Below, in pieces: positions 1 to 6,986 of a stretch of DNA of 7,571 bases (position 1 is its first letter; the number at the start of each line of letters is the position of its first letter). The stretch lies in assembly GCA_947038745.1 (NCBI GenBank), contig CAMQXE010000057.1, forward strand, positions 1 through 7,571. Reading direction: 5' to 3'. The translations under genes and the position numbers were made by a program. The stretch comes from an uncultured Propionibacteriaceae bacterium. Its GTDB lineage: Bacteria; Actinomycetota; Actinomycetes; Propionibacteriales; Propionibacteriaceae. The notes under the pieces are model-generated. The model was not told where the DNA came from. It was given only the letters and a program-made list of their open reading frames with translations, and did not search any database.

Positions 1-2039
1 ACGATCTGAATCTGTGCTGAACCATCGCGGAACTCACCAAATATGACGCCACCATGATGGCGAAGCGACACGAAACGTCCACTGATCCGGACCGCACACT
101 GACTATCCCAATCTTGTTGTGTGAGTGAAGAAAGCTCTTGTGGACGCTTAACCCCAACAGGGAATGGATTATGCCCAGTTTCAGTCAAAGACAGAGTTCG
201 GCGAATCCGGTGGGTGGACTGATCTGATCGTTTGATTGGGGCGATAGCTAACGCAGGAAGATCAGTGGCAAAGGTCTTAATCTCAGAAAGCGCTGCATCA
301 GAAAACTCAGGCTGCGGTGGGGTACGTTTGCCGAGATAGCCTTCAGCGCGCGCAGCAGCAAGAAATACATAGGGTAGCGTCGAGACGCCGTCAAAACAGA
401 GGAACCTCGGCACCCAGCTCGGCTGGTATTTCTGGTTACTGCGATAGAGCCGTTCAAGCTGGAAGAAGCGATCAAACCAAGTCAGCATCGAGGAGTTGAG
501 CTTGTCGATCGGTGAAGCGCCGATACGATCCGCCTCAGCAAAAACCTGCCTCAGCATGGCAAAGTTCAAAGATATCTGACGAATACCTCGACGGCTGCAA
601 TGCGCAATCAGGTCTGTGACCATCAACTCGACTGAACCATTTGGGGCGTTGTGGCTGCGACGCATCGCATCCAGTGATAAGCCACTTCCCCCCCACGGAG
701 CAAAGGTGAGTAGCGCAACTAAATGATCTTTCTGGTCCCGGCAACGAACAACCATGGTTTCTGGATCGGTGGCATCAGCGAGCCGTGATGAAGTCATGGA
801 GAAGCCGCGTTCACAGCCTTGACGCCATTCATTACCCCAGAAATGGAGTTCTGCAAGTTCTGATGAACTTAGATCATGCTGACGCATGATCGTCGTAGTA
901 AGCCCAGCACGTCGGGCACGATTGACCGATTGCCTTAGCGGAGTCATATCTGCACGGTCAAGAGTGAAAGACTCAGTTTGTATAACAGACTCGTCCCCCA
1001 TCGCTAGCGCTTCAAGCCCAAACTTTGCGTAGGCTCTAGCGCCAGCTTCGGACGTCGAGATAACCGCAGGTACCCAGCCATTGAGCCGGGACATTTCCAG
1101 CCAATCGCGGATAGCTGCTGACCAGGAATCTGGGTTACCGATGGGGTCGCCAGCGGCTAAAGTGACAGGCCCTAAGACGCGGTAAGCAATGGCTGCTTGT
1201 CTATCTGGGGAGAAATGGAACGCCTTATCGCGTCGGGTTCCGAAGTAGCCCAGGGAATCTTGCTTGCCGTAACGAGCCAGCAAACGACGTACCTCGACCT
1301 CGTCAGCTTCATTCCATTCATAGCCACGTCGGGCTGAACGCATGAAAGCCCAGGTCGCAAGGATGAGAGTTGTTGCCATCATCACGCCAGTAATTTCAGG
1401 AACAAAGCGGAGATGACGCGGGACCATAGCGAGATCATCAAGTCCCATAGCCCAGAGGAAAGCATTGACTGCGATCTCCCCGTCAGGGGCACCAGTATCG
1501 CCAAAACGCCTAATCAGAATACGAGTAGTAACTGCCGTGAAGAGAAAGCCAACGGTGATTACGCCAAGTGAGACTAGCCAAGAACCTCGTTGCATCCGTC
1601 CTTTGAAGGACCCGCGGGCTAACCAGAAAATCACGAGAACTAGTGCGGAGACGATCAGCCCAGCGAGCTCAATAGCGAAGGGGTAAGGAGTCCTAGGTAA
1701 CGTCAGACGCGGCTCAAAGACATCACAGACCGCCAGAAGCGACCATGCCACGCTCATTACTTCAAAACCAAAGACAACTAACCAAGCGGCTCGCTTGCGC
1801 CGGACCAAACCACCAGTGATCAGCACCATGAACACAGCAGTAACGAAAGATGTTGAGACTGGAACGCCGGTGAGGTTTAAGAAGAATTGAACGGGGTTAA
1901 AGGCGCGGCGACGCTGCCTGACCACTACCAATGCCATGGAGAGAACAGAGGCAAGAAGATATAGCGCGAGCACAACGGTGGTGGCGCGTCCGCAAGTGCG
2001 GCTGCGCATTTGTTCCGTATTGCAATGCTTCTCACCCAT
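1..2039 (-). CDS. lysX: LysX: lysyl-phosphatidylglycerol synthase fused to lysyl-tRNA synthetase (3' end beyond the window)
   Basis: The frame is open from an ATG at 2039 to the left edge, giving 679 codons of a protein that in mycobacteria has about 1170 residues. The family charges tRNA with lysine in its C-terminal half and transfers that lysine to phosphatidylglycerol in the membrane, giving resistance to cationic peptides. I see about six hydrophobic segments (roughly residues 20-41, 59-78, 84-106, 120-141, 153-170, 215-233). A DUF2156/MprF-type aminoacyl-transferase domain follows at about 240-550, with markers LGYFGTRRDK (263-272), GDPIG (297-301), VNRARRAG (372-379), HNAPNGSVELM (463-473) and PSWVPRF (540-546). 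A linker leads to the start of an LysRS OB fold from about 645 (ISGRFVSLRHHGGVIF). The class II catalytic core lies outside the window, so its integrity is unknown. An AGGGGA about 11 nt upstream supports the start; an ATG at 2009 is an alternative. It is divergent from the esterase gene. Confidence 0.93.
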   Translation of the reverse strand, partial: MGEKHCNTEQMRSRTCGRATTVVLALYLLASVLSMALVVVRQRRRAFNPVQFFLNLTGVPVSTSFVTAVFMVLITGGLVRRKRAAWLVVFGFEVMSVAWSLLAVCDVFEPRLTLPRTPYPFAIELAGLIVSALVLVIFWLARGSFKGRMQRGSWLVSLGVITVGFLFTAVTTRILIRRFGDTGAPDGEIAVNAFLWAMGLDDLAMVPRHLRFVPEITGVMMATTLILATWAFMRSARRGYEWNEADEVEVRRLLARYGKQDSLGYFGTRRDKAFHFSPDRQAAIAYRVLGPVTLAAGDPIGNPDSWSAAIRDWLEMSRLNGWVPAVISTSEAGARAYAKFGLEALAMGDESVIQTESFTLDRADMTPLRQSVNRARRAGLTTTIMRQHDLSSSELAELHFWGNEWRQGCERGFSMTSSRLADATDPETMVVRCRDQKDHLVALLTFAPWGGSGLSLDAMRRSHNAPNGSVELMVTDLIAHCSRRGIRQISLNFAMLRQVFAEADRIGASPIDKLNSSMLTWFDRFFQLERLYRSNQKYQPSWVPRFLCFDGVSTLPYVFLAAARAEGYLGKRTPPQPEFSDAALSEIKTFATDLPALAIAPIKRSDQSTHRIRRTLSLTETGHNPFPVGVKRPQELSSLTQQDWDSQCAVRISGRFVSLRHHGGVIFGEFRDGSAQIQI

Positions 2040-2050
2040 GGATTAGCCAG

Positions 2051-2056
2051 TCCCCT
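2051..2056 (-). promoter_or_regulatory. Possible ribosome binding site of lysX
   Basis: AGGGGA on the minus strand lies 11 nt before the ATG at 2039. The spacing is slightly long, so it supports this start only moderately. The next in-frame ATG, at 2009, has only a weak GGAAC in front of it. Confidence 0.4.
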
Positions 2057-2086
2057 ATACGATCTACATCATTAGCCCACAGTCTA

Positions 2087-2096
2087 GGGGGAAGGG
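2087..2096 (+). promoter_or_regulatory. Ribosome binding site of the esterase gene
   Basis: A purine-rich GGGGGAAGGG ends 10 nt before the ATG at 2107. It supports that start, which also places a hydrophobic segment right at the N-terminus. Confidence 0.5.
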
Positions 2097-2106
2097 CGTT
2101 CACTGT

Positions 2107-3252
2107 ATGGGACTGACTAGTATTGGTTTCTGCGTCGCTACGGCGGCGTGTGCACTGATAAGTCTTGTCGTGGCTTGTTTCGTGGTACCTAGAAAACCGC
2201 AACAACGGTTTTTTGGCGTCAAACAAGCGCTGGCAGTACTTCTCAGCGTGGTTCTTTGCCTGATCGCGCTTTTTGCGGTCGTTAATAGAGCCAATGTCTG
2301 GTTTGGCCGGTTCAGCGATTTGACCGCGATGACTCCCCGCTCAGGTAATACGCCACAGGTGATCGCCCCTACTGCTTCAAGCGCACCGGCTAGCCCACGA
2401 GACTGGACCGCAGCAACGACTCCGCTTCAGCGCGACCCGCTGGGCAACCCCACAATCGGTGCGCAATTGGTTACCCATGATTCTGGAGCGTGGGCTGAGT
2501 TCACTTTGGCAGGGACAGCAAGCTCGGTATCCTCTCGGGTCCTGGTCTGGCTGCCACCAAGCTATGTAAGCCATCCTGATCAGCACTATCCGGTACTCAT
2601 GGCCTTTGGTGGTTACCCGGGTGACCCAATTCATTACCGCGACAATATCGGGTTAGATAATCTCGTCCGTACCGCTACGGCCAATCACGAACTACGTGAG
2701 TCAATCATCGTCATTCCAGACGTCTACCCCGGAAAACTAGATTCTGAGTGTGTCGATGCTACTGCCACTGGCGGTAGTGCATGGGAGACCTGGGTCAGTG
2801 TTGATGTAGTCCAATGGGTGCAGACGAATCTACGTGCCATTGATGATCCCCAGGCGTGGGCAACAATGGGATTTTCTGCAGGCGGTTACTGCGCCGCGCT
2901 GCTGGGAGTACACCATTCCCACCAGTTCGGTCTGGCGATGAACTTATCTGGCTCGTATGCTCCGGTCTATACCGGCGGGCAACAGTGGACAGCTTCTGAC
3001 GATCCCTACTATGACCTGGCAAAAGTAGTGATTGCTGATAAACCAGTGCTGAAGGTCTATGCCTCCTATGGCATCAACGATGCGCCGGTTAGGGGGTATG
3101 CCGAAGCGTTCTATACAGCGACGTCATCAGCGGTTAGCATCACGATGGCCCCAGTCGAGAACGCAGCGCACTCGCCAGCATCATGGGAGACTGCTATGGC
3201 TCCAGCTCTGACCTGGTGCGGAGCCAACAGCCCTTATTTCGCATTCCGCTAA
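2107..3252 (+). CDS. Membrane-anchored alpha/beta-hydrolase (putative esterase family), candidate aminoacyl-lipid hydrolase
   Basis: The 381-residue protein opens with two hydrophobic segments (about 3-27 and 41-60). The loop between them is basic (PRKPQQRFFGVK), so by the positive-inside rule the loop faces the cytoplasm and the C-terminal domain faces outward. A Ser/Thr/Ala/Pro-rich linker (about 72-110) precedes an alpha/beta-hydrolase domain resembling Pfam 'Putative esterase' (PF00756). Visible parts are an oxyanion-type FGGYPG (167-172), the nucleophile elbow GFSAGG with Ser257, a likely acid Asp325 in YGINDAPVR, and a likely His355 in AAHSP. Cys215 and Cys262 could pair outside the cell. 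The family includes trehalose mycolyltransferases, esterase D and aminoacyl-PG hydrolases. The head-to-head position with lysX favours the last by context only; the substrate is not readable from sequence. The gene converges on the deaminase gene with a 3 bp gap and no room for a separate terminator. Confidence 0.85.
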   Translation: MGLTSIGFCVATAACALISLVVACFVVPRKPQQRFFGVKQALAVLLSVVLCLIALFAVVNRANVWFGRFSDLTAMTPRSGNTPQVIAPTASSAPASPRDWTAATTPLQRDPLGNPTIGAQLVTHDSGAWAEFTLAGTASSVSSRVLVWLPPSYVSHPDQHYPVLMAFGGYPGDPIHYRDNIGLDNLVRTATANHELRESIIVIPDVYPGKLDSECVDATATGGSAWETWVSVDVVQWVQTNLRAIDDPQAWATMGFSAGGYCAALLGVHHSHQFGLAMNLSGSYAPVYTGGQQWTASDDPYYDLAKVVIADKPVLKVYASYGINDAPVRGYAEAFYTATSSAVSITMAPVENAAHSPASWETAMAPALTWCGANSPYFAFR

Positions 3253-3255
3253 AGG

Positions 3256-4278
3256 TTAAAGCTCTAGCCAGCTATCGATGTCGCGCAGCCATTGGTTCTT
3301 ATCAGAATCGCAAGCCAAGGATGCTGTGATACTGCTGCGGGCAAGATCGGCTAGTTCACTATCACTAAAGCCAAGGCTGCGGGCCAACTCATACTGGTCA
3401 GTGAGCCGAGCCTGAAAAAGCAGTGGATCGTCGGCGCCCAGCGCTACTGTCGCGCCAGCATCAACGAGAGCGCGTAAGGGGATCTGCTCAGGGGAAGTGA
3501 ATAAGCCCAGATGCAGATTCGACATGGGGCACAGCTCAAAAGCAATTCCAGCAGCAACAATACGTTCAAGTACGCGGGGGTCCTCGACCGCGCGGACACC
3601 GATCCGGGTCGGGCGGAGCATATCGAGGACTTCGACGATGTGATCTGGGCCGCGTAGCTCCCCAGCATGAGGCACCCCGGCAAGTCCTGCTTTACGTGCG
3701 ATACGGAAAGCAACGTCCCAATCTGGGGTATGGCCTTCCTGCTCATCATTATTAAGGCCAAATCCGATAACCTCGCCGGGGCCAGTTCCAGCGTATCGAG
3801 CAGCTAAACGAGCAAGCGTTCTGGCTTCCAAAGGATTCTTAAGGCGGCTCGCGGCAACGATAATGCTGATACTCAATCCGGTAGCCTGCGCCTGGATACG
3901 AGCCTCATCGCAGATGATCTCCAGAGCCTGGATCAAGCCCCCAACGCTAGGCGCATACGAGGTGGGATCAACCTGGAGTTCCATACGCCGGGAGCCATCA
4001 GCAATATCATTGCGAGCCGCAGTCGCTACAACTGTGCGCAAAGCTGCCTCACCTACAACTGCGCGACGCGCGACGTCATAGCTTCGCTGAAAGCGGAACC
4101 AGCCACGTTTAGTTTGAGCTTCAGCGTGGAATGCTTCATCATCAATGAGCGCTTCAGGAAGAACTAAACCTTGATGATGAGCAAGATCTAGTAATGTCGC
4201 GACATCGAGAGAGCCAGTGAAATGGAGATGGAGATGAGCCTTCGGCAACAGCCGGAGCTCTCGCTGCTTCGTCGTCAT
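3256..4278 (-). CDS. Adenosine deaminase-family protein lacking the catalytic His of the GHG motif
   Basis: At 340 residues it has normal length for the actinobacterial adenosine deaminases that begin 'PKAHLHLHFTGS'. Active members hydrolyse adenosine to inosine with a zinc-bound water in purine salvage. Visible are zinc ligands His17 and His19 (HLHFTGS), the DPTSYAP block (104-110), GFGLNNDE (172-179), HAGE with zinc ligand His204 and catalytic Glu207, CPMSN (250-254), and GADDP with Asp283 and Asp284. The segment normally reading RIGHGVRAVEDP is RIGVRAVEDP (225-234), so the His equivalent to mouse ADA His238, which orients the attacking water, is absent along with one Gly. The frame is intact on both sides. 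The protein could be inactive, slow, or changed in substrate. I therefore give no gene symbol, although family membership is clear. A strong AGGAGGG five nt before the ATG fixes the start. Confidence 0.9.
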   Translation of the reverse strand: MTTKQRELRLLPKAHLHLHFTGSLDVATLLDLAHHQGLVLPEALIDDEAFHAEAQTKRGWFRFQRSYDVARRAVVGEAALRTVVATAARNDIADGSRRMELQVDPTSYAPSVGGLIQALEIICDEARIQAQATGLSISIIVAASRLKNPLEARTLARLAARYAGTGPGEVIGFGLNNDEQEGHTPDWDVAFRIARKAGLAGVPHAGELRGPDHIVEVLDMLRPTRIGVRAVEDPRVLERIVAAGIAFELCPMSNLHLGLFTSPEQIPLRALVDAGATVALGADDPLLFQARLTDQYELARSLGFSDSELADLARSSITASLACDSDKNQWLRDIDSWLEL

Positions 4279-4358
4279 CTGGGCCCTCCTTTTATTGCCA
4301 CAAGCCTAGCTGCGTGAGATTACCGAACTGATGATGGTTCGAGATTTCACCATAGATC
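4279..4358. promoter_or_regulatory. Divergent control region between the deaminase and MFS genes
   Basis: These 80 bp should contain promoters for both genes. On the plus strand, CATAGAT (4351-4357) could be a weak -10 element close to the GTG start. No clear -35 partner is visible on either strand. The left arm of an inverted repeat lies at its right end (see separate entry). Confidence 0.35.
4284..4290 (-). promoter_or_regulatory. Strong ribosome binding site of the deaminase gene
   Basis: AGGAGGG on the minus strand lies 5 nt before the ATG at 4278. It is the best Shine-Dalgarno match in the window and suggests that the gene is still translated well despite its altered active site. Confidence 0.75.
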
Positions 4359-4372
4359 GTGTTTGATGGTGA
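4347..4372. repeat. 7 bp inverted repeat across the MFS gene start
   Basis: TCACCAT (4347-4353) and ATGGTGA (4366-4372) are perfect reverse complements separated by 12 nt. The annotated GTG at 4359 lies in the spacer, and the alternative GTG at 4374 follows directly after the right arm. It could be a repressor operator or an mRNA hairpin covering the start. A chance match is also possible at this arm length. Confidence 0.4.
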
Positions 4373-5639
4373 GGTGGCTCATTCAAAATCGGTGCGTATC
4401 GGCGTTTCTTCTCCTAATTTTGTGCGATTTTGGTCTGGGCAGACTGTTGCTGTTTTTGGGATGCGACTTGGAACTATCGCTTTACCAGTCATCGCCGTGC
4501 AACTCCTATCAGCTTCGGAAAAACAAGTGGGATACCTGGGAGCTTTCGCAACCGTAGCGTTCTTACTTATTGGGCTCCCGGCCGGAGCCTGGGTGGATCG
4601 GTGGCTCAAACGTCCCACCATGATGATCGCTAATCTGGTTCGGAGCTTGGCCGCCATGCTCATTCCAGTGCTCTATCTTCTCGACCGGTTGCAGATCTGG
4701 CATCTCTATCTTGTGGCTTCTGTCATCGGCCTAGCCACCGTATTTTTCGACGTCGCATACCAGTCGTATCTCCCGATATTGGTACCTAAAGAGCAGATCG
4801 GGACAGCTAACTCGCGGATGGAAGCAACTGCCCAATTAGCTATGACGGCAGGCCCAGCATTAGGCGGGCTGCTACTGAAGGTGGTATCTGCACCGCTACT
4901 GCTCCTCGGCACTGGTCTTGGGTATCTGTTCTCATTCGTCGCAACCTGGCGAACCGTCGATAATGAGCAACATCAGCGAGTACCTGACACAGGCCAAGGT
5001 CTATGGAGCGACGTCAAGCAGGGTCTAGCTTTTAGCGTGCGAAATCCAGTAGTGAGCCGGATCATTTGGGGCAATGCGATCTCAGCGACCGGAAGCACAA
5101 TGTTGTTCACACTCTTGCCCGTGCTGGTTTTGCGGACCTTGGGCATGGACGGGTTCACCTATGGCCTGATTATGACGGCGGGAGCAGTAGGCGGAGTTGT
5201 GGGCGCGATGCTGACTAGCCGCTTACTACGCAGATTTTCTGAAGGTTCGTTGATTCCGTTTGCGCTATTTATGACGACGGCTGCCACCATCATCTTGCCA
5301 GCAGCGGCTTACCTCCACGGACGGATATGGCAAGCCGGACTGCTCATGGTGGGCATGGCCGTCATGAATCTATTTTCGCTCATCTACAACATTGCTCAGG
5401 TATCGCTGCGGCAGCGGCTTTGCCCCAGGGAATTGCTCGGCCGAATGAATGCGTCGATCCGGTGGATTGTCTGGGGGTTGTGGCCGCTGGCTTCCTTAGC
5501 TGCCGGTTGGCTTGGTGAGCATTGGGGGCTCATGCCTACCCTATGGTTAGGTGCAGGGTCGTCGGTGTTAGCAGTGCTTTCACAATTGCGTATGGGACAT
5601 GCAATCAGCGCTGTGGAACGTAGCGCGCCCGAGCACTAG
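4359..5639 (+). CDS. MFS transporter, efflux type (EntS/MFS_3-like)
   Basis: The 426-residue protein has the pattern of alternating hydrophobic segments expected for 12 membrane helices. The opening FVRFWSGQTVAVFG (21-34), the motif-A loop GLPAGAWVDRWLKRP (72-86), the block VFFDVAYQSYLP (128-139) and RQRLCPRELLGRMNAS (351-366) match MFS exporters of the MFS_3/enterobactin-exporter EntS group, common in actinobacteria as proton-driven drug or siderophore exporters. The substrate cannot be told from sequence. The start is uncertain: a stop at 4353 limits it on the left, GTG at 4359 has no visible Shine-Dalgarno, and GTG at 4374 is also possible; similarity to the family begins only around residue 17. 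The gene lies alone on its strand. Its TAG stop overlaps the coaBC stop. Confidence 0.87.
   Translation: MFDGEVAHSKSVRIGVSSPNFVRFWSGQTVAVFGMRLGTIALPVIAVQLLSASEKQVGYLGAFATVAFLLIGLPAGAWVDRWLKRPTMMIANLVRSLAAMLIPVLYLLDRLQIWHLYLVASVIGLATVFFDVAYQSYLPILVPKEQIGTANSRMEATAQLAMTAGPALGGLLLKVVSAPLLLLGTGLGYLFSFVATWRTVDNEQHQRVPDTGQGLWSDVKQGLAFSVRNPVVSRIIWGNAISATGSTMLFTLLPVLVLRTLGMDGFTYGLIMTAGAVGGVVGAMLTSRLLRRFSEGSLIPFALFMTTAATIILPAAAYLHGRIWQAGLLMVGMAVMNLFSLIYNIAQVSLRQRLCPRELLGRMNASIRWIVWGLWPLASLAAGWLGEHWGLMPTLWLGAGSSVLAVLSQLRMGHAISAVERSAPEH
5636..5639. other. Shared CTAG: overlapping stop codons of the MFS gene and coaBC
   Basis: The palindrome CTAG supplies TAG to the plus-strand transporter (5637-5639) and TAG to the minus-strand coaBC (5636-5638). 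The two genes therefore overlap tail to tail by 4 bp with no intergenic DNA. Confidence 0.9.
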
Positions 5640-6841
5640 AGCTGACTGACCGCGCTACTGATAATGGTGTGGGCGACACTGTCTTTGCTGCCCTGATCGC
5701 GGCCCCAAACGCCAGCGTTATCAAGGATGACAACGTTAGTATCGGGGGCCTGGAAGATGGCACCGCCACTGACATTGTTCGCGACTAAGACGTCACAGCC
5801 CTTGCGCTGCCGCTTAGCCTGTGCGCGGCTAATAAGCTCGTCCTCGGTCGCGGTGGTCTCGGCAGCAAAGCCGACGATGACCTGTTCGCGTTGGCGGGAA
5901 TGGCATAGCGTCTGGAGAATATCTGGCGTGGTGGTGAACTCAATGTTTAAGGTCTGCCCTGAAAGCGCTTCTTTCGTGATCTTCGCCGCGTTTGGGTGGG
6001 CTGGGGTGAAATCTGCAGGAGCCGCAGCCATGATGATGATGTCAGCGCTGGGGGCATGAGCAAGCATTGCGGTGAGTAGTTCTTGCGTCGTCGCAGCCGT
6101 GACGACCTCGACGCCAGCAGGATTAGGTAATGCGCAATGGGCCTGAACTAGCGTTACCTGAGCGCCGCGGAGGTGGGCCGCGCGAGCCAGTGCGTACCCC
6201 ATGAGCCCTGATGAGTTATTACCCAGGAATCGGACCGGATCAAGTTGCTCGCGGGTTCCGCCTGCGCTGATGAGGACCTGTTTTCCACTCAGATCACAGT
6301 TAATTATTTCTGGATTATTTAGGGCTGCGAGAGAGGTTGCGACGATCTCCTCTGGATCAGGAAGACGCCCGGGGCCGCAATCTGGTCCAGTCAGTTCTCC
6401 GTCGGCGGGATCAACGACCGCTATCCCCCGGTTACGCAAAGTTTCGACATTGGCTTGGGTAGCGGCATTGGTCCACATTGCAGTGTGCATAGCGGGCCAC
6501 AGTACGACCGGGCAGGTAGCCATGAGCAAGGTAGTGGTGAGTAGATCATCGGCTCGGCCTTGAGCGGTGCGGGCAAGTATGTCAGCAGTAGCTGGGGCAA
6601 CGATTACGAGATCCGCTTCGTGGCCTAGTCGCACATGCTCAACGGTCTCAGGGGCGTCAAAAACCCCGGTGTGTACGGGCTTGCTTGATAAGGCTTCCCA
6701 CGTAGCTTTACCGACGAACTCAAGGGCGGCACTAGTGGGAACGACGGTAACGTCATGTCCAGCTTTACGTAGTCGGCGTAGCACGTCGCAGGCTTTGTAA
6801 GCAGCGATTCCACCTGATACTCCCAAGACGATCTTCGCCAT
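5636..6841 (-). CDS. coaBC: CoaBC: phosphopantothenoylcysteine decarboxylase / phosphopantothenate-cysteine ligase
   Basis: This bifunctional enzyme performs two steps of coenzyme A synthesis: CTP-dependent joining of cysteine to 4'-phosphopantothenate (CoaB) and FMN-dependent decarboxylation of the product (CoaC). Counting from the ATG at 6841 (401 residues), the CoaC half shows GVSGGIAAYKA (7-17), His69 in VEHVRL, APATAD (82-87), PAMHTAMW (116-123) and Cys155 in GPDCGPGRLPDPEE. PAMH replaces the PxMN motif of E. coli, as I recall for actinobacterial homologues. The CoaB half shows ISAGGTREQLDPVRF (191-205), GNNSSGLMG (207-215), AAAPADFTP (272-280), AKITK (286-290), GFAAET (324-329) and DVLVAN (350-355). 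Leu213 replaces the usual Lys or Arg of SSG(K/R)xG. The AAGGAG at 6848-6853 is 6 nt from the ATG at 6841 but only 3 nt from one at 6844, so I prefer 6841. The usual actinobacterial neighbours (gmk, rpoZ, metK, priA) are absent. Confidence 0.93.
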   Translation of the reverse strand: MAKIVLGVSGGIAAYKACDVLRRLRKAGHDVTVVPTSAALEFVGKATWEALSSKPVHTGVFDAPETVEHVRLGHEADLVIVAPATADILARTAQGRADDLLTTTLLMATCPVVLWPAMHTAMWTNAATQANVETLRNRGIAVVDPADGELTGPDCGPGRLPDPEEIVATSLAALNNPEIINCDLSGKQVLISAGGTREQLDPVRFLGNNSSGLMGYALARAAHLRGAQVTLVQAHCALPNPAGVEVVTAATTQELLTAMLAHAPSADIIIMAAAPADFTPAHPNAAKITKEALSGQTLNIEFTTTPDILQTLCHSRQREQVIVGFAAETTATEDELISRAQAKRQRKGCDVLVANNVSGGAIFQAPDTNVVILDNAGVWGRDQGSKDSVAHTIISSAVSQL

Positions 6842-6986
6842 CATCTGCTCCTTGGCTCAACATTTGTCACGTTTTACCCTACTCCTGTCCTATATGTGTC
6901 CCGCACCACCCGTTATAGAGAGAGCAAAGGTGTTTGCACCCAGTTTTTGGCCTCAAATCCGGCGGTCTGGCACATAAGATGGCAAT
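6842..6986. promoter_or_regulatory. Divergent control region between coaBC and the VanZ gene
   Basis: For coaBC, TATAAC on the minus strand (6912-6917) is a fair -10 candidate without a clear -35. For the VanZ gene, TAAGAT (6975-6980) lies 6 nt before the ATG and could be a -10 element giving a leaderless transcript. A small perfect hairpin, GGTG-TTTG-CACC (6929-6940), lies in the middle. None of these elements is strong on its own. Confidence 0.3.
6848..6853 (-). promoter_or_regulatory. Ribosome binding site of coaBC, deciding between tandem ATGs
   Basis: AAGGAG on the minus strand is followed by CAG and then ATGATG. The spacing is 3 nt to the first ATG (6844) and 6 nt to the second (6841). 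The second gives the usual distance and the family-typical N-terminus MAKIVLGVSGG. Confidence 0.65.

Larger units (their letters stand above)
2040..2106. promoter_or_regulatory. Divergent control region between lysX and the esterase gene
   Basis: These 67 bp must hold the 5' leaders of both genes, and probably both promoters unless those reach into the coding regions. A TATACG on the plus strand (2056-2061) and TA-rich stretches on the minus strand could serve as -10 elements, but I see no convincing -35 partner. The short shared region makes coordinated control of the two genes plausible. This is inferred from layout, not from a recognised operator. Confidence 0.4.

Noticed and set aside
1..2039. 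lysX as a stand-alone MprF-type synthase without a tRNA-synthetase domain
   Set aside because: The frame continues beyond the transferase domain into a clear LysRS OB-fold start (ISGRFVSLRHHGGVIF), which is typical of the fused LysX.
3444..3761. A 105-codon frame on the minus strand within the deaminase gene
   Set aside because: It is a shifted frame of the same strand with no family signature, while the main frame carries all the deaminase motifs.
4215..4240. A GGAGAT/GGAGAT short tandem repeat as a regulatory or slippage element
   Set aside because: On the coding strand it encodes the conserved His-Leu-His-Leu-His metal-binding start of the deaminase, which explains the periodicity.
4363..4633. 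Two short plus-strand frames near the start of the MFS gene, as possible leader peptides
   Set aside because: Both overlap the transporter coding region and run far into it. Neither has a good ribosome binding site or attenuator-like structure.
5727..6563. Long open frames on the plus strand opposite coaBC
   Set aside because: They have no recognisable motifs and lie entirely antisense to the clear CoaBC reading frame, so they are composition shadows.
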